A stretch of DNA of 64,000 nucleotides from Ruegeria atlantica (GTDB lineage: Bacteria > Pseudomonadota > Alphaproteobacteria > Rhodobacterales > Rhodobacteraceae): the NCBI RefSeq assembly GCF_013033965.1, contig NZ_WQFE01000005.1, positions 62,001-126,000 on the forward strand, in the 5' to 3' direction. Positions 1 to 9,411 of this stretch are shown here, piece by piece. Position 1 is the first letter of the stretch. Every line of letters begins with the position of its first letter. The notes beneath the pieces were generated by a model that was given only the letters and a program-made list of their open reading frames with translations, searched no databases and was not told where the DNA came from. A program made the translations under genes and the position numbers.

Positions 1-425
1 CGTTTCCAGACCTTTTGATCGCCTTAACTTTTGCTTGGGTTCTTCGCCGACCGGAATACGTTCCCATTTTCCTGATTGCTGCGGTGATGCTGATGGCCGA
101 TTTACTGTTGCAACGACCTCCGGGCCTGCTGGCCGCGCTGGTGGTTCTGGGGACCGCGTATCTACGCTCGGCTGCGCCCGGAATGCGCGATGCCGGGTTT
201 ATGGCGGAATGGACAACAGTTGCCGTGGTGATTGCAGGAGTTTTCGCTTTGAACCGGGTCGTTCTTGCTATTCTATCGGTACAGCAAGCAGCCTTGGGTC
301 CTGTGGTGATACAAGTTGTTCTGACAATCGCGGTGTATCCCCTTATCGTTCTTCTCAGCCAAAATGTGCTGGGTGTTCGACGCGTGTCAGTGTCTGATCC
401 TGGTACAAGGAGGGCGCAGGCATGA
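1..425 (+). CDS. mreD: Rod shape-determining protein MreD, 3' part
   Basis: The open frame runs in from the left edge of the window, so the start is missing and about 140 residues remain. What is visible is almost entirely hydrophobic, with about four membrane segments, as expected for MreD, the inner-membrane partner of MreB and MreC in cell-wall elongation. The stretch LTFAWVLRRPEYVPIF is typical of alphaproteobacterial MreD. Its stop overlaps the start of the PBP2 gene by ATGA, and PBP2 and RodA follow, which is the standard elongasome gene order and the main support for the name. Confidence 0.85.
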   Translation, partial: FPDLLIALTFAWVLRRPEYVPIFLIAAVMLMADLLLQRPPGLLAALVVLGTAYLRSAAPGMRDAGFMAEWTTVAVVIAGVFALNRVVLAILSVQQAALGPVVIQVVLTIAVYPLIVLLSQNVLGVRRVSVSDPGTRRAQA

Positions 426-2371
426 ATCAGCGCAATCCCAAAACACAAGGACTGGCCTATAAACGCCTGCCCCGCCGCGCGTTGATCGTGGGCGGATTAC
501 AGGCTGCGTTTATTGGTGGCCTGGCAGCTCGAATGCGCTTCATGCAAGTGGAACAGGCGGACGAGTATCGCCTGCTGGCCGAAGAAAACCGGATCAACAT
601 CCGTTTGATCCCCCCAACGCGCGGACGCATTTATGACCGCAACGGCCAGATCATCGGTCAGAATACGCAGGCGTACCGTATCGTTATGGTCCGAGAGGAC
701 GCGGGCGATGTCGACAAAGTCATCGCCAAGCTGTCAGAGCTTATCCCACTGACGCAGGAAGAGATTTCCCGCGCCAAGGCCGAGATGCGTCGGTCGGCCC
801 CGTTCCTACCTGTTACACTGGCCGATCAGGTCACGTGGGAGGATATTTCCAAAGTCGCCGTCAATGCGCCTGCCCTGCCCGGCGTTACACCCGAAGTGGG
901 CATGGCCCGTCAGTATCCCCGATACGAGGATTTCGCCCATGTCGTCGGCTATGTGGGGCCAGTCAGTGACTATGACCTCAGCCAGATTACAGACCCCGAA
1001 CCGGTACTGCGCATCCCCCGGTTCCAGATCGGCAAGGTCGGGCTGGAGTCCAAGCAGGAAATCACCTTGCGCGGTAAAGCTGGCGCAAAACGTGTCGAGG
1101 TCAACGCCACAGGCCGTGTCATGCGCGAGCTTGACCGGCAAGAGGGTGAGGCCGGGGCCGATCTGCAATTGTCCGTAGATGCGGACCTTCAGCAATACGC
1201 CCAGGCGCGCCTGGCTGGCGAAAGCGCCGCTGCCGTCGTCATCGACTGTGAAACCGGGGATATCCGGGCTATCAGTTCTGCCCCCAGTTTCGACCCGAAC
1301 CTGTTTGTCCGCGGGATATCGGTCGCGGATTACCGGACACTGACGGAAGACAAATATCGGCCGCTCGCCAACAAGACGGTTCAGGGGACTTATCCTCCAG
1401 GCTCGACCTTCAAAATGATCACTGCGCTTGCCGCGCTAGAGGCCGGGGTGGTTGGCCCTGGAAACACCGTTTATTGCCCCGGCCACCTGAAAGTCGGCAG
1501 CCGCCGCTTCCACTGCTGGAAGCGCGGCGGGCATGGCACGGTAGACCTGGAAACGTCACTGAAGCGCAGCTGCGACGTGTATTATTATGATGTGGCCTTG
1601 CGCACCGGTATCGACAAAATTTCTGAAATGGCGCGCACTTTCGGGCTGGGCGTCAAGCATGACATTCCGATGTCTGCCGTGGCTGCCGGACTGGCGCCCA
1701 ATCAAGCGTGGAAACAGCGGGTGCATGGGCAGGACTGGTTGGTGGGCGACACGGCAAATGCCTCGATCGGTCAGGGCTTTATGCTAGCCTCTCCATTGCA
1801 ACTGGCGGTCATGACAGCGCGGATTGCAACCGGCAGGTCGGTGACACCGCGGCTGGTGCGCTCGGTGAACGGCGTTGAACAGCCCTCGGGTGCGGGTGAG
1901 CCGCTGGCCGTCAACCGCTACAATCTGGAACAGGTGCGTCAGGCTATGTTCTCGGTTTCGAACAACCGACGCGGCACCGCCTACCGCAGCCGTATCATCG
2001 CCGATGAATTCCGAATGGCCGGAAAAACCGGCACCAGCCAAGTACGCAACATCACCAAGGCGGAACGCGCCGCCGGTGTGATACGCAACGAAGACCTGCC
2101 ATGGGAACGCCGCGACCATGCATTGTTCGTAAGCTTTGCGCCCTATGACAACCCGAAATACGCCGTCGCGGTAGTGGTGGAACATGGCGGCGGCGGCTCG
2201 AAAGCTGCGGCCCCGGTCGCGCGAGACATCATGTTGCAGGCGTTATACAACGGCACTCCACCGCTTGAAGCCTACCCTGTTGCCGATCGCGAACGTATCA
2301 AGGAACAGCAGAAACGGCTTGAGGGCGACCGCCGCCCCAAAGCGCGACCTGATGAAAAGGACCGCGCATGA
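422..2371 (+). CDS. mrdA: Penicillin-binding protein 2 (elongasome transpeptidase)
   Basis: This 649-residue class B penicillin-binding protein crosslinks peptidoglycan in the periplasm during side-wall growth. One membrane anchor lies at about residues 20-38, a dimerisation domain follows, and the transpeptidase domain carries STFK (nucleophile Ser328), the SxN-type motif SCD at 383-385, and KTGT at 535-538. A basic, polar tail ends the protein. It overlaps mreD upstream and rodA downstream, both by ATGA, so the three are translationally coupled. Length and motif spacing are normal for MrdA. Confidence 0.96.
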   Translation: MNQRNPKTQGLAYKRLPRRALIVGGLQAAFIGGLAARMRFMQVEQADEYRLLAEENRINIRLIPPTRGRIYDRNGQIIGQNTQAYRIVMVREDAGDVDKVIAKLSELIPLTQEEISRAKAEMRRSAPFLPVTLADQVTWEDISKVAVNAPALPGVTPEVGMARQYPRYEDFAHVVGYVGPVSDYDLSQITDPEPVLRIPRFQIGKVGLESKQEITLRGKAGAKRVEVNATGRVMRELDRQEGEAGADLQLSVDADLQQYAQARLAGESAAAVVIDCETGDIRAISSAPSFDPNLFVRGISVADYRTLTEDKYRPLANKTVQGTYPPGSTFKMITALAALEAGVVGPGNTVYCPGHLKVGSRRFHCWKRGGHGTVDLETSLKRSCDVYYYDVALRTGIDKISEMARTFGLGVKHDIPMSAVAAGLAPNQAWKQRVHGQDWLVGDTANASIGQGFMLASPLQLAVMTARIATGRSVTPRLVRSVNGVEQPSGAGEPLAVNRYNLEQVRQAMFSVSNNRRGTAYRSRIIADEFRMAGKTGTSQVRNITKAERAAGVIRNEDLPWERRDHALFVSFAPYDNPKYAVAVVVEHGGGGSKAAAPVARDIMLQALYNGTPPLEAYPVADRERIKEQQKRLEGDRRPKARPDEKDRA

Positions 2372-3507
2372 GCTATCTTGAGTACGCCGTCAAATCAACG
2401 CCAACGGGGTTTCGCAAGTTTCTCTACATGAACTGGCCGCTTACGCTGTTACTGATCAGTGTAGCCAGCGCCGGGTTCCTGATGCTGTATTCCGTTGCGG
2501 GTGGCTCATGGATGCCATGGGCCGAGCCTCAGATGGAGCGTTTCGGGCTAGGGCTGACCGTGATGTTCATCATCGCGTTGGTGCCGATCTGGTTCTGGCG
2601 CAACATGTCGGTATTGGCTTATCTTGGCGCGATCGTTCTTCTGGTGTTTGTGGAGCTTTTTGGCACCATCGGCATGGGCGCGCAGCGTTGGATCGACCTT
2701 GGGTTCATGAGGCTCCAACCGTCCGAAGTCATGAAGGTCGCGCTCGTCATGGTGCTGGCGGCCTATTACGACTGGCTGCCCTCACATAAGACGTCACGCC
2801 CTTTGTGGGTTCTGATTCCAGTCGTCCTGATCCTGATCCCAACGGCCATGGTTCTGAAACAGCCCGACCTCGGCACCTCGATCCTGCTATTGGCCGCGGG
2901 CGGTGGGCTGATGTTTCTGGCCGGTGTTCATTGGGCGTACTTCGCTGCGGTCATAGCCGCGGTGGTCGGCTTGATCGCCACCGTTTTCAACAGCCGTGGC
3001 ACGGATTGGCAACTGCTTAAGGACTATCAGTTCCGCCGTATCGACACGTTTCTGGACCCTTCAACCGACCCACTGGGGGCGGGCTATCACATCACGCAAT
3101 CCAAAATTGCGCTAGGATCGGGTGGCTGGAATGGGCGTGGGTTCATGCAAGGCACACAATCGCGCCTGAACTTTCTGCCTGAAAAACACACTGATTTCAT
3201 TTTCACCACACTGGCTGAGGAGTTCGGCTTCGTTGGCGGTATCACTCTGCTGGTTTTATACGGCCTGATCCTTATCTTCTGTCTGGTCACCGCTTTGTCC
3301 ACCAAAGACCGGTTTTCCTCACTGGTCACGCTGGGCATTGCCCTGAACTTCTTCCTGTTTTTCGCCGTCAACATGTCCATGGTCATGGGTCTTGCGCCAG
3401 TTGTGGGCGTGCCCCTGCCGATGGTCAGCTATGGCGGGTCGGCCATGCTGGTTCTGATGGCCGCCTTCGGCATCGTCCAAAGCGCGCATATCCATCGCCC
3501 CCGTTAA
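2368..3507 (+). CDS. rodA: Peptidoglycan glycosyltransferase RodA
   Basis: This is a 379-residue SEDS-family membrane protein with about ten membrane segments, which polymerises lipid II glycan strands together with PBP2. Family marks are a QRWID...PSE block near residues 106-120, LKQPDLGTS near 163-171, and the FtsW/RodA signature with FLDPSTDPLGAGYH near 228-241 and LPEKHTDFIF near 270. It overlaps mrdA by ATGA and ends the rod-shape operon; no clear terminator follows in the 15 bp before the next gene. Confidence 0.96.
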   Translation: MSYLEYAVKSTPTGFRKFLYMNWPLTLLLISVASAGFLMLYSVAGGSWMPWAEPQMERFGLGLTVMFIIALVPIWFWRNMSVLAYLGAIVLLVFVELFGTIGMGAQRWIDLGFMRLQPSEVMKVALVMVLAAYYDWLPSHKTSRPLWVLIPVVLILIPTAMVLKQPDLGTSILLLAAGGGLMFLAGVHWAYFAAVIAAVVGLIATVFNSRGTDWQLLKDYQFRRIDTFLDPSTDPLGAGYHITQSKIALGSGGWNGRGFMQGTQSRLNFLPEKHTDFIFTTLAEEFGFVGGITLLVLYGLILIFCLVTALSTKDRFSSLVTLGIALNFFLFFAVNMSMVMGLAPVVGVPLPMVSYGGSAMLVLMAAFGIVQSAHIHRPR

Positions 3508-3522
3508 TCTGAAAGGCCCTTC

Positions 3523-4455
3523 ATGCCCGTCAACGTCCTGTTTTCTGCGCGCCCTGAACAATGGCCTGTGTATGAACCCCTGCTGTCAGAAGGGTTAACT
3601 CGGGCAGGTCTGGATTTTCGGCTGGCAATCGAGTTTGAGCCGGATCAGGTCGACTACGTCGTTTACGCGCCTACAAGCGGGCTGCTGGATTTTACGCCCT
3701 ACACGCGCCTGAAGGCGGTCCTAAGCCTGTGGGCCGGTGTTGAGAAGATTGCCGGAAACGAAACACTGACCGTTCCATTGGCGCGGATGGTGGATCACGG
3801 GCTGATGCACGGCATGACGGAATGGGTCGTTGGGCAGGTGCTGCGCTATCATCTGGGCATGGACCGCTACATCACCGTACAGGACGGGGTTTGGACGCCC
3901 GAAGCCCCGCCGCTGGCAACCGAGCGGAATGTGTGCGTGCTGGGCCTTGGTGCGTTGGGAGAAGCCGCGGCAACCGCACTGGCCGCTCTGAACTTCAAAG
4001 TGACCGGTTGGAGCAGAACGGCAAAAGACATTCCCGAAGTGACCTGTTTGCACGGCGCAGATGGTCTTCGCGCAGCGTTGTCCAAGGCCGAGATCGTCGT
4101 TCTTCTGCTGCCAGATACCCCTGCGACGGTGAACGCGTTGAATGCGGACACGCTGGCTTTGCTGCCCAAAGGCGCGCGGATTATCAACCCAGGACGTGGT
4201 CCGTTGATCGACGACGACGCACTGCTCGCCGCGCTGGAGTCGGGACAAGTCGGCCACGCTACGCTGGACGTGTTTCGCGTGGAACCTCTGCCGCCAGAGC
4301 ACCCGTACTGGGCTCATCCCAATGTAACCGTCACGCCGCATATTGCGTCGGAAACCCGCCCGGTAACCGCAGCTCAGGTGATCTGCCAGAACATTATCCG
4401 AGGTGAGGAAGGTAAACCCTTCCTGCACCTCGTTGACCGAAGCCTGGGTTACTGA
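3523..4455 (+). CDS. ghrA: Glyoxylate/hydroxypyruvate reductase A-type D-2-hydroxyacid dehydrogenase
   Basis: This 310-residue member of the D-isomer-specific 2-hydroxyacid dehydrogenase family probably reduces glyoxylate or hydroxypyruvate with NAD(P)H in the cytoplasm. The Rossmann motif GLGALG is at residues 141-146, followed by INPGRGPLID (the substrate-binding arginine region) and VTPHIASE with the catalytic histidine near 280. The absence of the long N-terminal segment of SerA fits the GhrA subgroup. A Shine-Dalgarno GAAAGG precedes the ATG. Substrate choice among 2-ketoacids cannot be read from the sequence. It ends four bases before the convergent M3 peptidase gene. Confidence 0.85.
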   Translation: MPVNVLFSARPEQWPVYEPLLSEGLTRAGLDFRLAIEFEPDQVDYVVYAPTSGLLDFTPYTRLKAVLSLWAGVEKIAGNETLTVPLARMVDHGLMHGMTEWVVGQVLRYHLGMDRYITVQDGVWTPEAPPLATERNVCVLGLGALGEAAATALAALNFKVTGWSRTAKDIPEVTCLHGADGLRAALSKAEIVVLLLPDTPATVNALNADTLALLPKGARIINPGRGPLIDDDALLAALESGQVGHATLDVFRVEPLPPEHPYWAHPNVTVTPHIASETRPVTAAQVICQNIIRGEEGKPFLHLVDRSLGY

Positions 4456-4459
4456 CGCG

Positions 4460-6475
4460 TCAGGCCGCGATAAGCCCACGCCCTTTCAACAGCGCTTCGA
4501 CACCGGGTAACCGCCCACGGAACGCCAGATACAGATCTTCGGCTTCGCGCGAGCCGCCAGTGGACAGGATGTTATCCTCCAGCGCCTTGGCGCGGTCAGG
4601 ATCAAAAGCTCCGCCAGCTTCTTCAAAGGAGGCGAAGGCGTCTGCGTCCATGACCTCTGACCACATGTAGCTATAGTAGCCCGAGCTATAACCGTCGCCC
4701 GCAAAGACATGCGCGAAATGCGGTGTTGCATGGCGCATACCAATGGCCTGGGGCATCCCGATGTCGGCCAGAACTTCGCTCTGTTTCGCCATCGGATCAG
4801 CTGGCGCTGCGCCCTCATGGAATGCCAGATCAACCAGCGCCGAAGCCACGTATTCCACAGTCTGGAACCCCTGATCAAAATTCGCAGCCTTCAGAACCTT
4901 GTCCAGCATCTCTTGAGGCATCGGCTCGCCGGTTTCAGCGTGCGTGGCGAATTCGGCCAGAACCTCAGGCACTTCCAACCAGTGCTCATAAAGCTGGCTG
5001 GGCAATTCTACGAAATCGCGCGCAACGCTGGTGCCCGAGATGCTTTCATAGGTCACGTTGGACAACATCTGATGCAGCGCGTGGCCGAACTCGTGAAACA
5101 GCGTCCGCGCATCGTCATAGGACAACAGCGCGGGGTCGCCTTTGGCGAAGTTGCAAACATTGATCACGATGGGGGCCTGAACCTTGGGGAACTTTGCCTG
5201 GCCCCGCATCGCGCTGCACCATGCGCCCGAACGTTTGGAGCCACGTGCAAAATAGTCACCAATGAACACCGCAATATGCTGCCCGTCACGCGTCACCTCC
5301 CATGACCGGCAATCGGGATGATAAAGCGGCACGTCCAGTGGGGTAAACTCAAGCCCGAACAAGCGGTTGGCGCAGGAAAAGGCCGCCTGGATCATGCGAT
5401 CAAGTTGCAGGTAAGGTTTCAGCGCTGCCTCATCCAAATCATGTTCGGCCTTGCGGCGTTTTTCGGCGTAGTAGCGCCAGTCCCAAGCCTCGAGCGGGCC
5501 ATTCACGCCATCCTCCTGCATCATCGCGGTCAGGATTTCTGCATCCGCATCCGCCCGCTTTTTTGCTGGTTCCCAAACCTGCATCAACAGATCGCGAACA
5601 CGGTCTGGCGTTCGGGCCATTTCGGTTTCCAGCTTGTAGTCCGCGAAACTGGAATAACCCAAAAGCTTGGCCCGCTCTTCGCGTAGGCTCAGGATCTCGG
5701 CCGCAATCTCGCGGTTGTCCGTCTCGCCGCCATTGGCCCCGCGCGCGGTCCAGGCGCGATACGCCTTCTCGCGCAGATCGCGGCGTGGTGAGAATTGCAA
5801 AAAAGGAACGATCAACGACCGCGACAGAGTGACGACCGGCCCATCAGCCCCCTTCTCATCCCCGGCAGCACGAGCCGTATCCACAACGAAATCCGGCAAT
5901 CCTTGCAGGTCATCCTCGGACAGGTTCATGAACCAGTCCCGTTCGTCGGCTAGAAGGTTCTGCGTGAACGAGGTTCCCAGCGAGGCAAGGCGCGACTTGA
6001 TCTCTTGCATGCGGGTGTATTCATCGCCTTCCAATGCAGCGCCAGCACGTACGAAACCGCGATGGGTCAGCATCAACACGCGGGCCTGCTCATCGGTCAG
6101 GCTCAGTTCGTCCTTGCGCGCCCACAGATCCGCCACGCGCTGGAACAGCGCCTTGTTAGACGAAATACCTGAAAAATGCGCCGAGAGCTTCGGTGAGAAC
6201 GCGCGTTGCAGTTCTTCCCGCGCCGGATTGCTGTCTGCGCCCGCGACTGTGAAAAAGACTGACAAAACCTTGTCCATCTGCTCTCCGGCGGCTTCAAGCG
6301 CCTCTATTGTATTGGCGAAACTGGCGGGTTCGGAACTGCTGGCAATCGCATCGATCTGCGCGTTGTGGGTCGCCATCGCCTTGTCCAAGGCGGGCGCAAA
6401 ATCATCATCCGAAATATCAGCAAACGGGGCAATTTCGAACGGTGTCGTCCAGTCGGACAGGATCGGATTGGTCAT
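4460..6475 (-). CDS. M3 family oligopeptidase (oligopeptidase A / Dcp type)
   Basis: This 671-residue zinc metallopeptidase cleaves short peptides, presumably in the cytoplasm because no signal peptide is seen. The zinc site HEFGH is at residues 461-465 and the third ligand lies in the following segment around ESISG. The start chosen is the ATG at 6475 (MTNPIL), because AAAGGAG sits seven bases before it; the frame is also open for six codons upstream with no better signal. PrlC/OpdA and Dcp share this fold, so the exact peptide specificity is uncertain. It is transcribed toward ghrA and nearly touches it. Confidence 0.9.
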   Translation of the reverse strand: MTNPILSDWTTPFEIAPFADISDDDFAPALDKAMATHNAQIDAIASSSEPASFANTIEALEAAGEQMDKVLSVFFTVAGADSNPAREELQRAFSPKLSAHFSGISSNKALFQRVADLWARKDELSLTDEQARVLMLTHRGFVRAGAALEGDEYTRMQEIKSRLASLGTSFTQNLLADERDWFMNLSEDDLQGLPDFVVDTARAAGDEKGADGPVVTLSRSLIVPFLQFSPRRDLREKAYRAWTARGANGGETDNREIAAEILSLREERAKLLGYSSFADYKLETEMARTPDRVRDLLMQVWEPAKKRADADAEILTAMMQEDGVNGPLEAWDWRYYAEKRRKAEHDLDEAALKPYLQLDRMIQAAFSCANRLFGLEFTPLDVPLYHPDCRSWEVTRDGQHIAVFIGDYFARGSKRSGAWCSAMRGQAKFPKVQAPIVINVCNFAKGDPALLSYDDARTLFHEFGHALHQMLSNVTYESISGTSVARDFVELPSQLYEHWLEVPEVLAEFATHAETGEPMPQEMLDKVLKAANFDQGFQTVEYVASALVDLAFHEGAAPADPMAKQSEVLADIGMPQAIGMRHATPHFAHVFAGDGYSSGYYSYMWSEVMDADAFASFEEAGGAFDPDRAKALEDNILSTGGSREAEDLYLAFRGRLPGVEALLKGRGLIAA

Positions 6476-6558
6476 GCGGATCTCCTTTGCCAATCAAGCT
6501 AGGGAGGCCGATAGGAATGGTCCAGAGGGGTGCCCGTGATACACCCATATTCTCATGC

Positions 6559-6590
6559 AAAAACCAGCCGCCCCGTACGGGGCCGGTACG
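6559..6590 (-). terminator. Rho-independent terminator after the moeB-like gene
   Basis: On the minus strand a GC-rich hairpin around the palindrome CCCCGTACGGGG (6571-6582), extended by CCGG/CGG arms, is followed by CTGGTTTTTG. It lies about 45 bp past the stop of the MoeB-like gene and fits the end of the coaBC-dut-moeB run. Confidence 0.6.
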
Positions 6591-6632
6591 CCAGCCAGTC
6601 AGATAAACGACAGAGGTGGCACCTAGATTGAC

Positions 6633-7682
6633 TTACGCGTCTAGTGCACCGCATATGGGGCAATCTGAACGTCTGGCCAGAGTGATCTTGCGGCTTTCGC
6701 CATAAAGCGCGTCATAGATCAGCATTTCGCCACGCAGCGCCTGCCCGGCCTCCGTGATGACCTTGATCGTCTCAACCGCCATCATTGACCCCACCACGCC
6801 AGGCAGAGGGCCAATGACCCCCGCCTCGGCACAAGACGGGGCTAAGCCAGGGGCCGGTGCCTCGGGGAAGATACACTGATAGCAGGGGGTTTCGCTGGCT
6901 GGATCAAAGACGCTCAGCTGACCTTCCCATTGCGACAGGGCGCCTGAAATCAGCGGCTTGCCCTGCGCGACCGCAGTGCGATTGGCCAGATAGCGGGTAT
7001 CGAAATTGTCAGTGCCGTCGAGGATCAGGTCAAAATCAGCAAACAGGTCCGCTGCAATCTCATCCGTCAGGCGGCGATGGTAGGGTAAAACAGTCACGTT
7101 CGGATTTTGCGCCTGCATGGCTTGCTGAGCCGAGAATACCTTGGGCATGCCGATATCGGCGTCGCGATGGATCACTTGCCGCTGCAGGTTGGCGTTTTCA
7201 ACAACGTCGTCGTCGATCACCCCGATTGTTCCCACGCCAGCGGCCGCAAGATACTGCAGCGCGGGCGCTCCAAGCCCGCCCGCGCCAATCACCAGAACGC
7301 GGGCCTGTTTCATCTTTTTCTGCCCCGGCCCGCCAAGTTCACGCAGGACGATATGGCGGGCATACCGCTCCAACTCGGTCTCAGAGAACTTGTCAGGCTG
7401 CATAACGGATACCTCAGGTTGCCGTGGCGCGGCGCGATTGCGCAACGCTTTGAGCACCTTGCCATAGATCAGCACCAGCACCGCCACGCCACCCAGGATC
7501 AGCCACAAGGCCGCAGACCCACCGGTTGCCTCGCGCAGCGGGTGCCCATCCGGCAATGTCAGTTGGATAACAAGCACACCGGCCAGCAATACGCCGACCG
7601 ACAGGTACCGCGCGTTTCGGGACACGCCGGCCATATACCCAATGCCCCACAAAGCAGCGGCAAGGATGAATACCAATAGCAT
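6633..7682 (-). CDS. Membrane-anchored HesA/MoeB/ThiF-family adenylyltransferase
   Basis: The C-terminal 250 residues are a MoeB/ThiF-type E1-like enzyme that adenylates the C-terminal glycine of a small sulfur-carrier protein. They carry the ATP-binding GAGGLG near residue 133, the DDDVVENANLQRQ block, a CYQC pair and a second zinc pair CPIC near the C terminus. Unlike E. coli MoeB, about 80 residues are added at the N terminus with three hydrophobic segments (about 2-19, 26-43, 58-77), so the enzyme should sit at the membrane. Its start shares one base with the dut stop (TGATG). No moaD or thiS gene is nearby, so the partner is unknown. Confidence 0.85.
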   Translation of the reverse strand: MLLVFILAAALWGIGYMAGVSRNARYLSVGVLLAGVLVIQLTLPDGHPLREATGGSAALWLILGGVAVLVLIYGKVLKALRNRAAPRQPEVSVMQPDKFSETELERYARHIVLRELGGPGQKKMKQARVLVIGAGGLGAPALQYLAAAGVGTIGVIDDDVVENANLQRQVIHRDADIGMPKVFSAQQAMQAQNPNVTVLPYHRRLTDEIAADLFADFDLILDGTDNFDTRYLANRTAVAQGKPLISGALSQWEGQLSVFDPASETPCYQCIFPEAPAPGLAPSCAEAGVIGPLPGVVGSMMAVETIKVITEAGQALRGEMLIYDALYGESRKITLARRSDCPICGALDA

Positions 7683-8137
7683 CAGCCGCGTCCAGTCGAG
7701 CCAAAACCACCGGCTCCACGATCCGTATCGCTGAGCGCCTCAACCGGTTCAAACGCGGCCTGCACGACAGGCGCGACGACTAATTGCGCAATGCGTTCTC
7801 CGTGCGCAATCTCAAAGCTTTCCTGGCCGGCATTCAGCAATATTACACCTAAAGAGCCGCGATAGTCGCTGTCAATCGTGCCAGGCGTATTGGGAAGGGT
7901 GATCCCGTGTTTCAACGCCAGACCAGACCGGGGACGGACTTGCACCTCGTATCCATTGGGAATTTCGATCCGTAGCCCAGTGGGAATCAAAGCTCGCTGC
8001 CCCGGCGCCAGCGTGATCGACGCGCCATTCGGCAGGTTCGCCCGGACATCTGCGCCAGCCGCGCCACTCGTTTCATAAGACGGCAAGGCGATGGCCGGAT
8101 CGGCCCCGTCTTCGCGGATCACACGAATTGCTACCAT
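7682..8137 (-). CDS. dut: dUTP diphosphatase
   Basis: This 151-residue trimeric dUTPase hydrolyses dUTP to dUMP, keeping uracil out of DNA and supplying the dTMP precursor. The five family motifs are recognisable: [22 protein letters not shown], the catalytic-loop Asp in [17 protein letters not shown], and the C-terminal [12 protein letters not shown]. The ATG at 8137 is preferred over the GTG just before it because AGAGG lies seven bases upstream. It sits between coaBC and the moeB-like gene with short or overlapping junctions, so the three are probably co-transcribed. Confidence 0.96.
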   Translation of the reverse strand: MVAIRVIREDGADPAIALPSYETSGAAGADVRANLPNGASITLAPGQRALIPTGLRIEIPNGYEVQVRPRSGLALKHGITLPNTPGTIDSDYRGSLGVILLNAGQESFEIAHGERIAQLVVAPVVQAAFEPVEALSDTDRGAGGFGSTGRG

Positions 8138-8152
8138 CACTGCACCTCTTGT

Positions 8153-9349
8153 TCAGCTTATCAGAGCGTCGGCGATCTTTTGCGCCAGACGTTGGGCCAC
8201 GGCATCCTTGCCCATACGCGGCCATTCTTCGGCCCCATCGTCCGAGATCAGGGTGACCGCGTTTTCCGATCCTCCCATGATGCCCGTCGAAGGGCTGACA
8301 TCATTGGCGACGATCCAGTCACAGCCCTTGCGCGCACGTTTCGCCGTAGCGTGTTCGATCACGTTGTCGGTTTCTGCGGCAAAGCCAACGACCAACGGCG
8401 GCCGACCTGACTCCAACCTGGACACGCGTTTCAGGATGTCCGGGTTCTCGGCAAATTCCAGCACTGGCAGGCCATCGCGGCTTTTCTTCAGTTTCTTGTC
8501 CGATGCCGCTGCCATACGCCAATCCGCGACCGCAGCAGCAAAGACACCTGCGTCCGCCGGAAGTGCAGCATCAACCGCGTCAGACATCTGCTGCGCGGTT
8601 TCCACGCGGATCACTTGCACACCTTCGGGTGGCGGAACATCGGCAGGGCCGGTAACAAAAACCACATCAGCACCCAACGCGGACAACGCCCGTGCCACCG
8701 CGGCGCCCTGCGCACCCGAGGACCGGTTGGCGATGTAGCGCACAGGGTCGATCGGTTCATGTGTCGGGCCGGATGTGACCAGAATACGCTTGCCCTTCAG
8801 GGGACCATTGCCAAGTTGTGCCTCGACCGCGGCCACGATCTCCAACGGTTCCGACATCCGGCCTGGGCCGTATTCTCCGCAGGCCATGTCACCCTCATTT
8901 GGGCCAACGAACCGGATACCATCTGCCTGCAACTGCTTGAGGTTGCGCTGTGTCGACGGATGATCCCACATGCGGACATTCATGGCCGGTGCGCACAAAA
9001 CCGGAGTATCTGTCGCCATCAGCAAAGTTGAGGCCAGATCATTGGCCAATCCAGCCGCCATCTTTCCCATCATGTCCGCTGTTGCCGGGGCGACCACAAC
9101 CAGATCGGCGGATCGCGACAGTTGGATATGGCCCATCTCTGCCTCATCGGTCAGGTCAAACAGATCGCGATAGACCTTCTCTCCGGCGAGTGCCGAGACC
9201 GACAGCGGGGTTACGAACTCTTCTGCCGCGCCAGTCAGAACCGGTGTCACCGAGGCACCGCGCTCTTTCAGCCGCCGGATCAGATCCAGCGACTTGTAGG
9301 CCGCGATCCCAGCGCCGATGATTAGAAGAATGCGTTTCGATGCCAGCAT
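8153..9349 (-). CDS. coaBC: Bifunctional phosphopantothenoylcysteine decarboxylase / phosphopantothenate-cysteine ligase
   Basis: This 398-residue fusion catalyses two steps of coenzyme A synthesis. The N-terminal CoaC half (flavoprotein) shows PAMNVRMW, the substrate-binding motif, and the Cys in GDMACGEYGPG. The C-terminal CoaB half begins near residue 180 with VTSGPTHEPIDPVRYI and includes the lysine-rich DKKLKKS loop. The ATG at 9349 with AAGGG upstream is chosen over an in-frame start 11 codons earlier, since MLASKRILLIIGAG matches the usual N terminus. Dut follows after 15 bp. Confidence 0.95.
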   Translation of the reverse strand: MLASKRILLIIGAGIAAYKSLDLIRRLKERGASVTPVLTGAAEEFVTPLSVSALAGEKVYRDLFDLTDEAEMGHIQLSRSADLVVVAPATADMMGKMAAGLANDLASTLLMATDTPVLCAPAMNVRMWDHPSTQRNLKQLQADGIRFVGPNEGDMACGEYGPGRMSEPLEIVAAVEAQLGNGPLKGKRILVTSGPTHEPIDPVRYIANRSSGAQGAAVARALSALGADVVFVTGPADVPPPEGVQVIRVETAQQMSDAVDAALPADAGVFAAAVADWRMAAASDKKLKKSRDGLPVLEFAENPDILKRVSRLESGRPPLVVGFAAETDNVIEHATAKRARKGCDWIVANDVSPSTGIMGGSENAVTLISDDGAEEWPRMGKDAVAQRLAQKIADALIS

Positions 9350-9411
9350 ATTGTGCCCTTCCCGTCCCGGTCGGCCCGACATTAGGCAAGGCCAACAGAC
9401 AGTTCCAGCAG

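Noticed and set aside
5667..6539. A 290-codon open frame on the plus strand opposite the M3 peptidase
   Set aside because: It is the antisense shadow of a well-supported zinc peptidase in GC-rich DNA; its translation is low in complexity and has no ribosome site.
6571..6582. CCCCGTACGGGG as an operator
   Set aside because: It is the core of a longer hairpin followed by T residues on the minus strand, which fits a terminator better.
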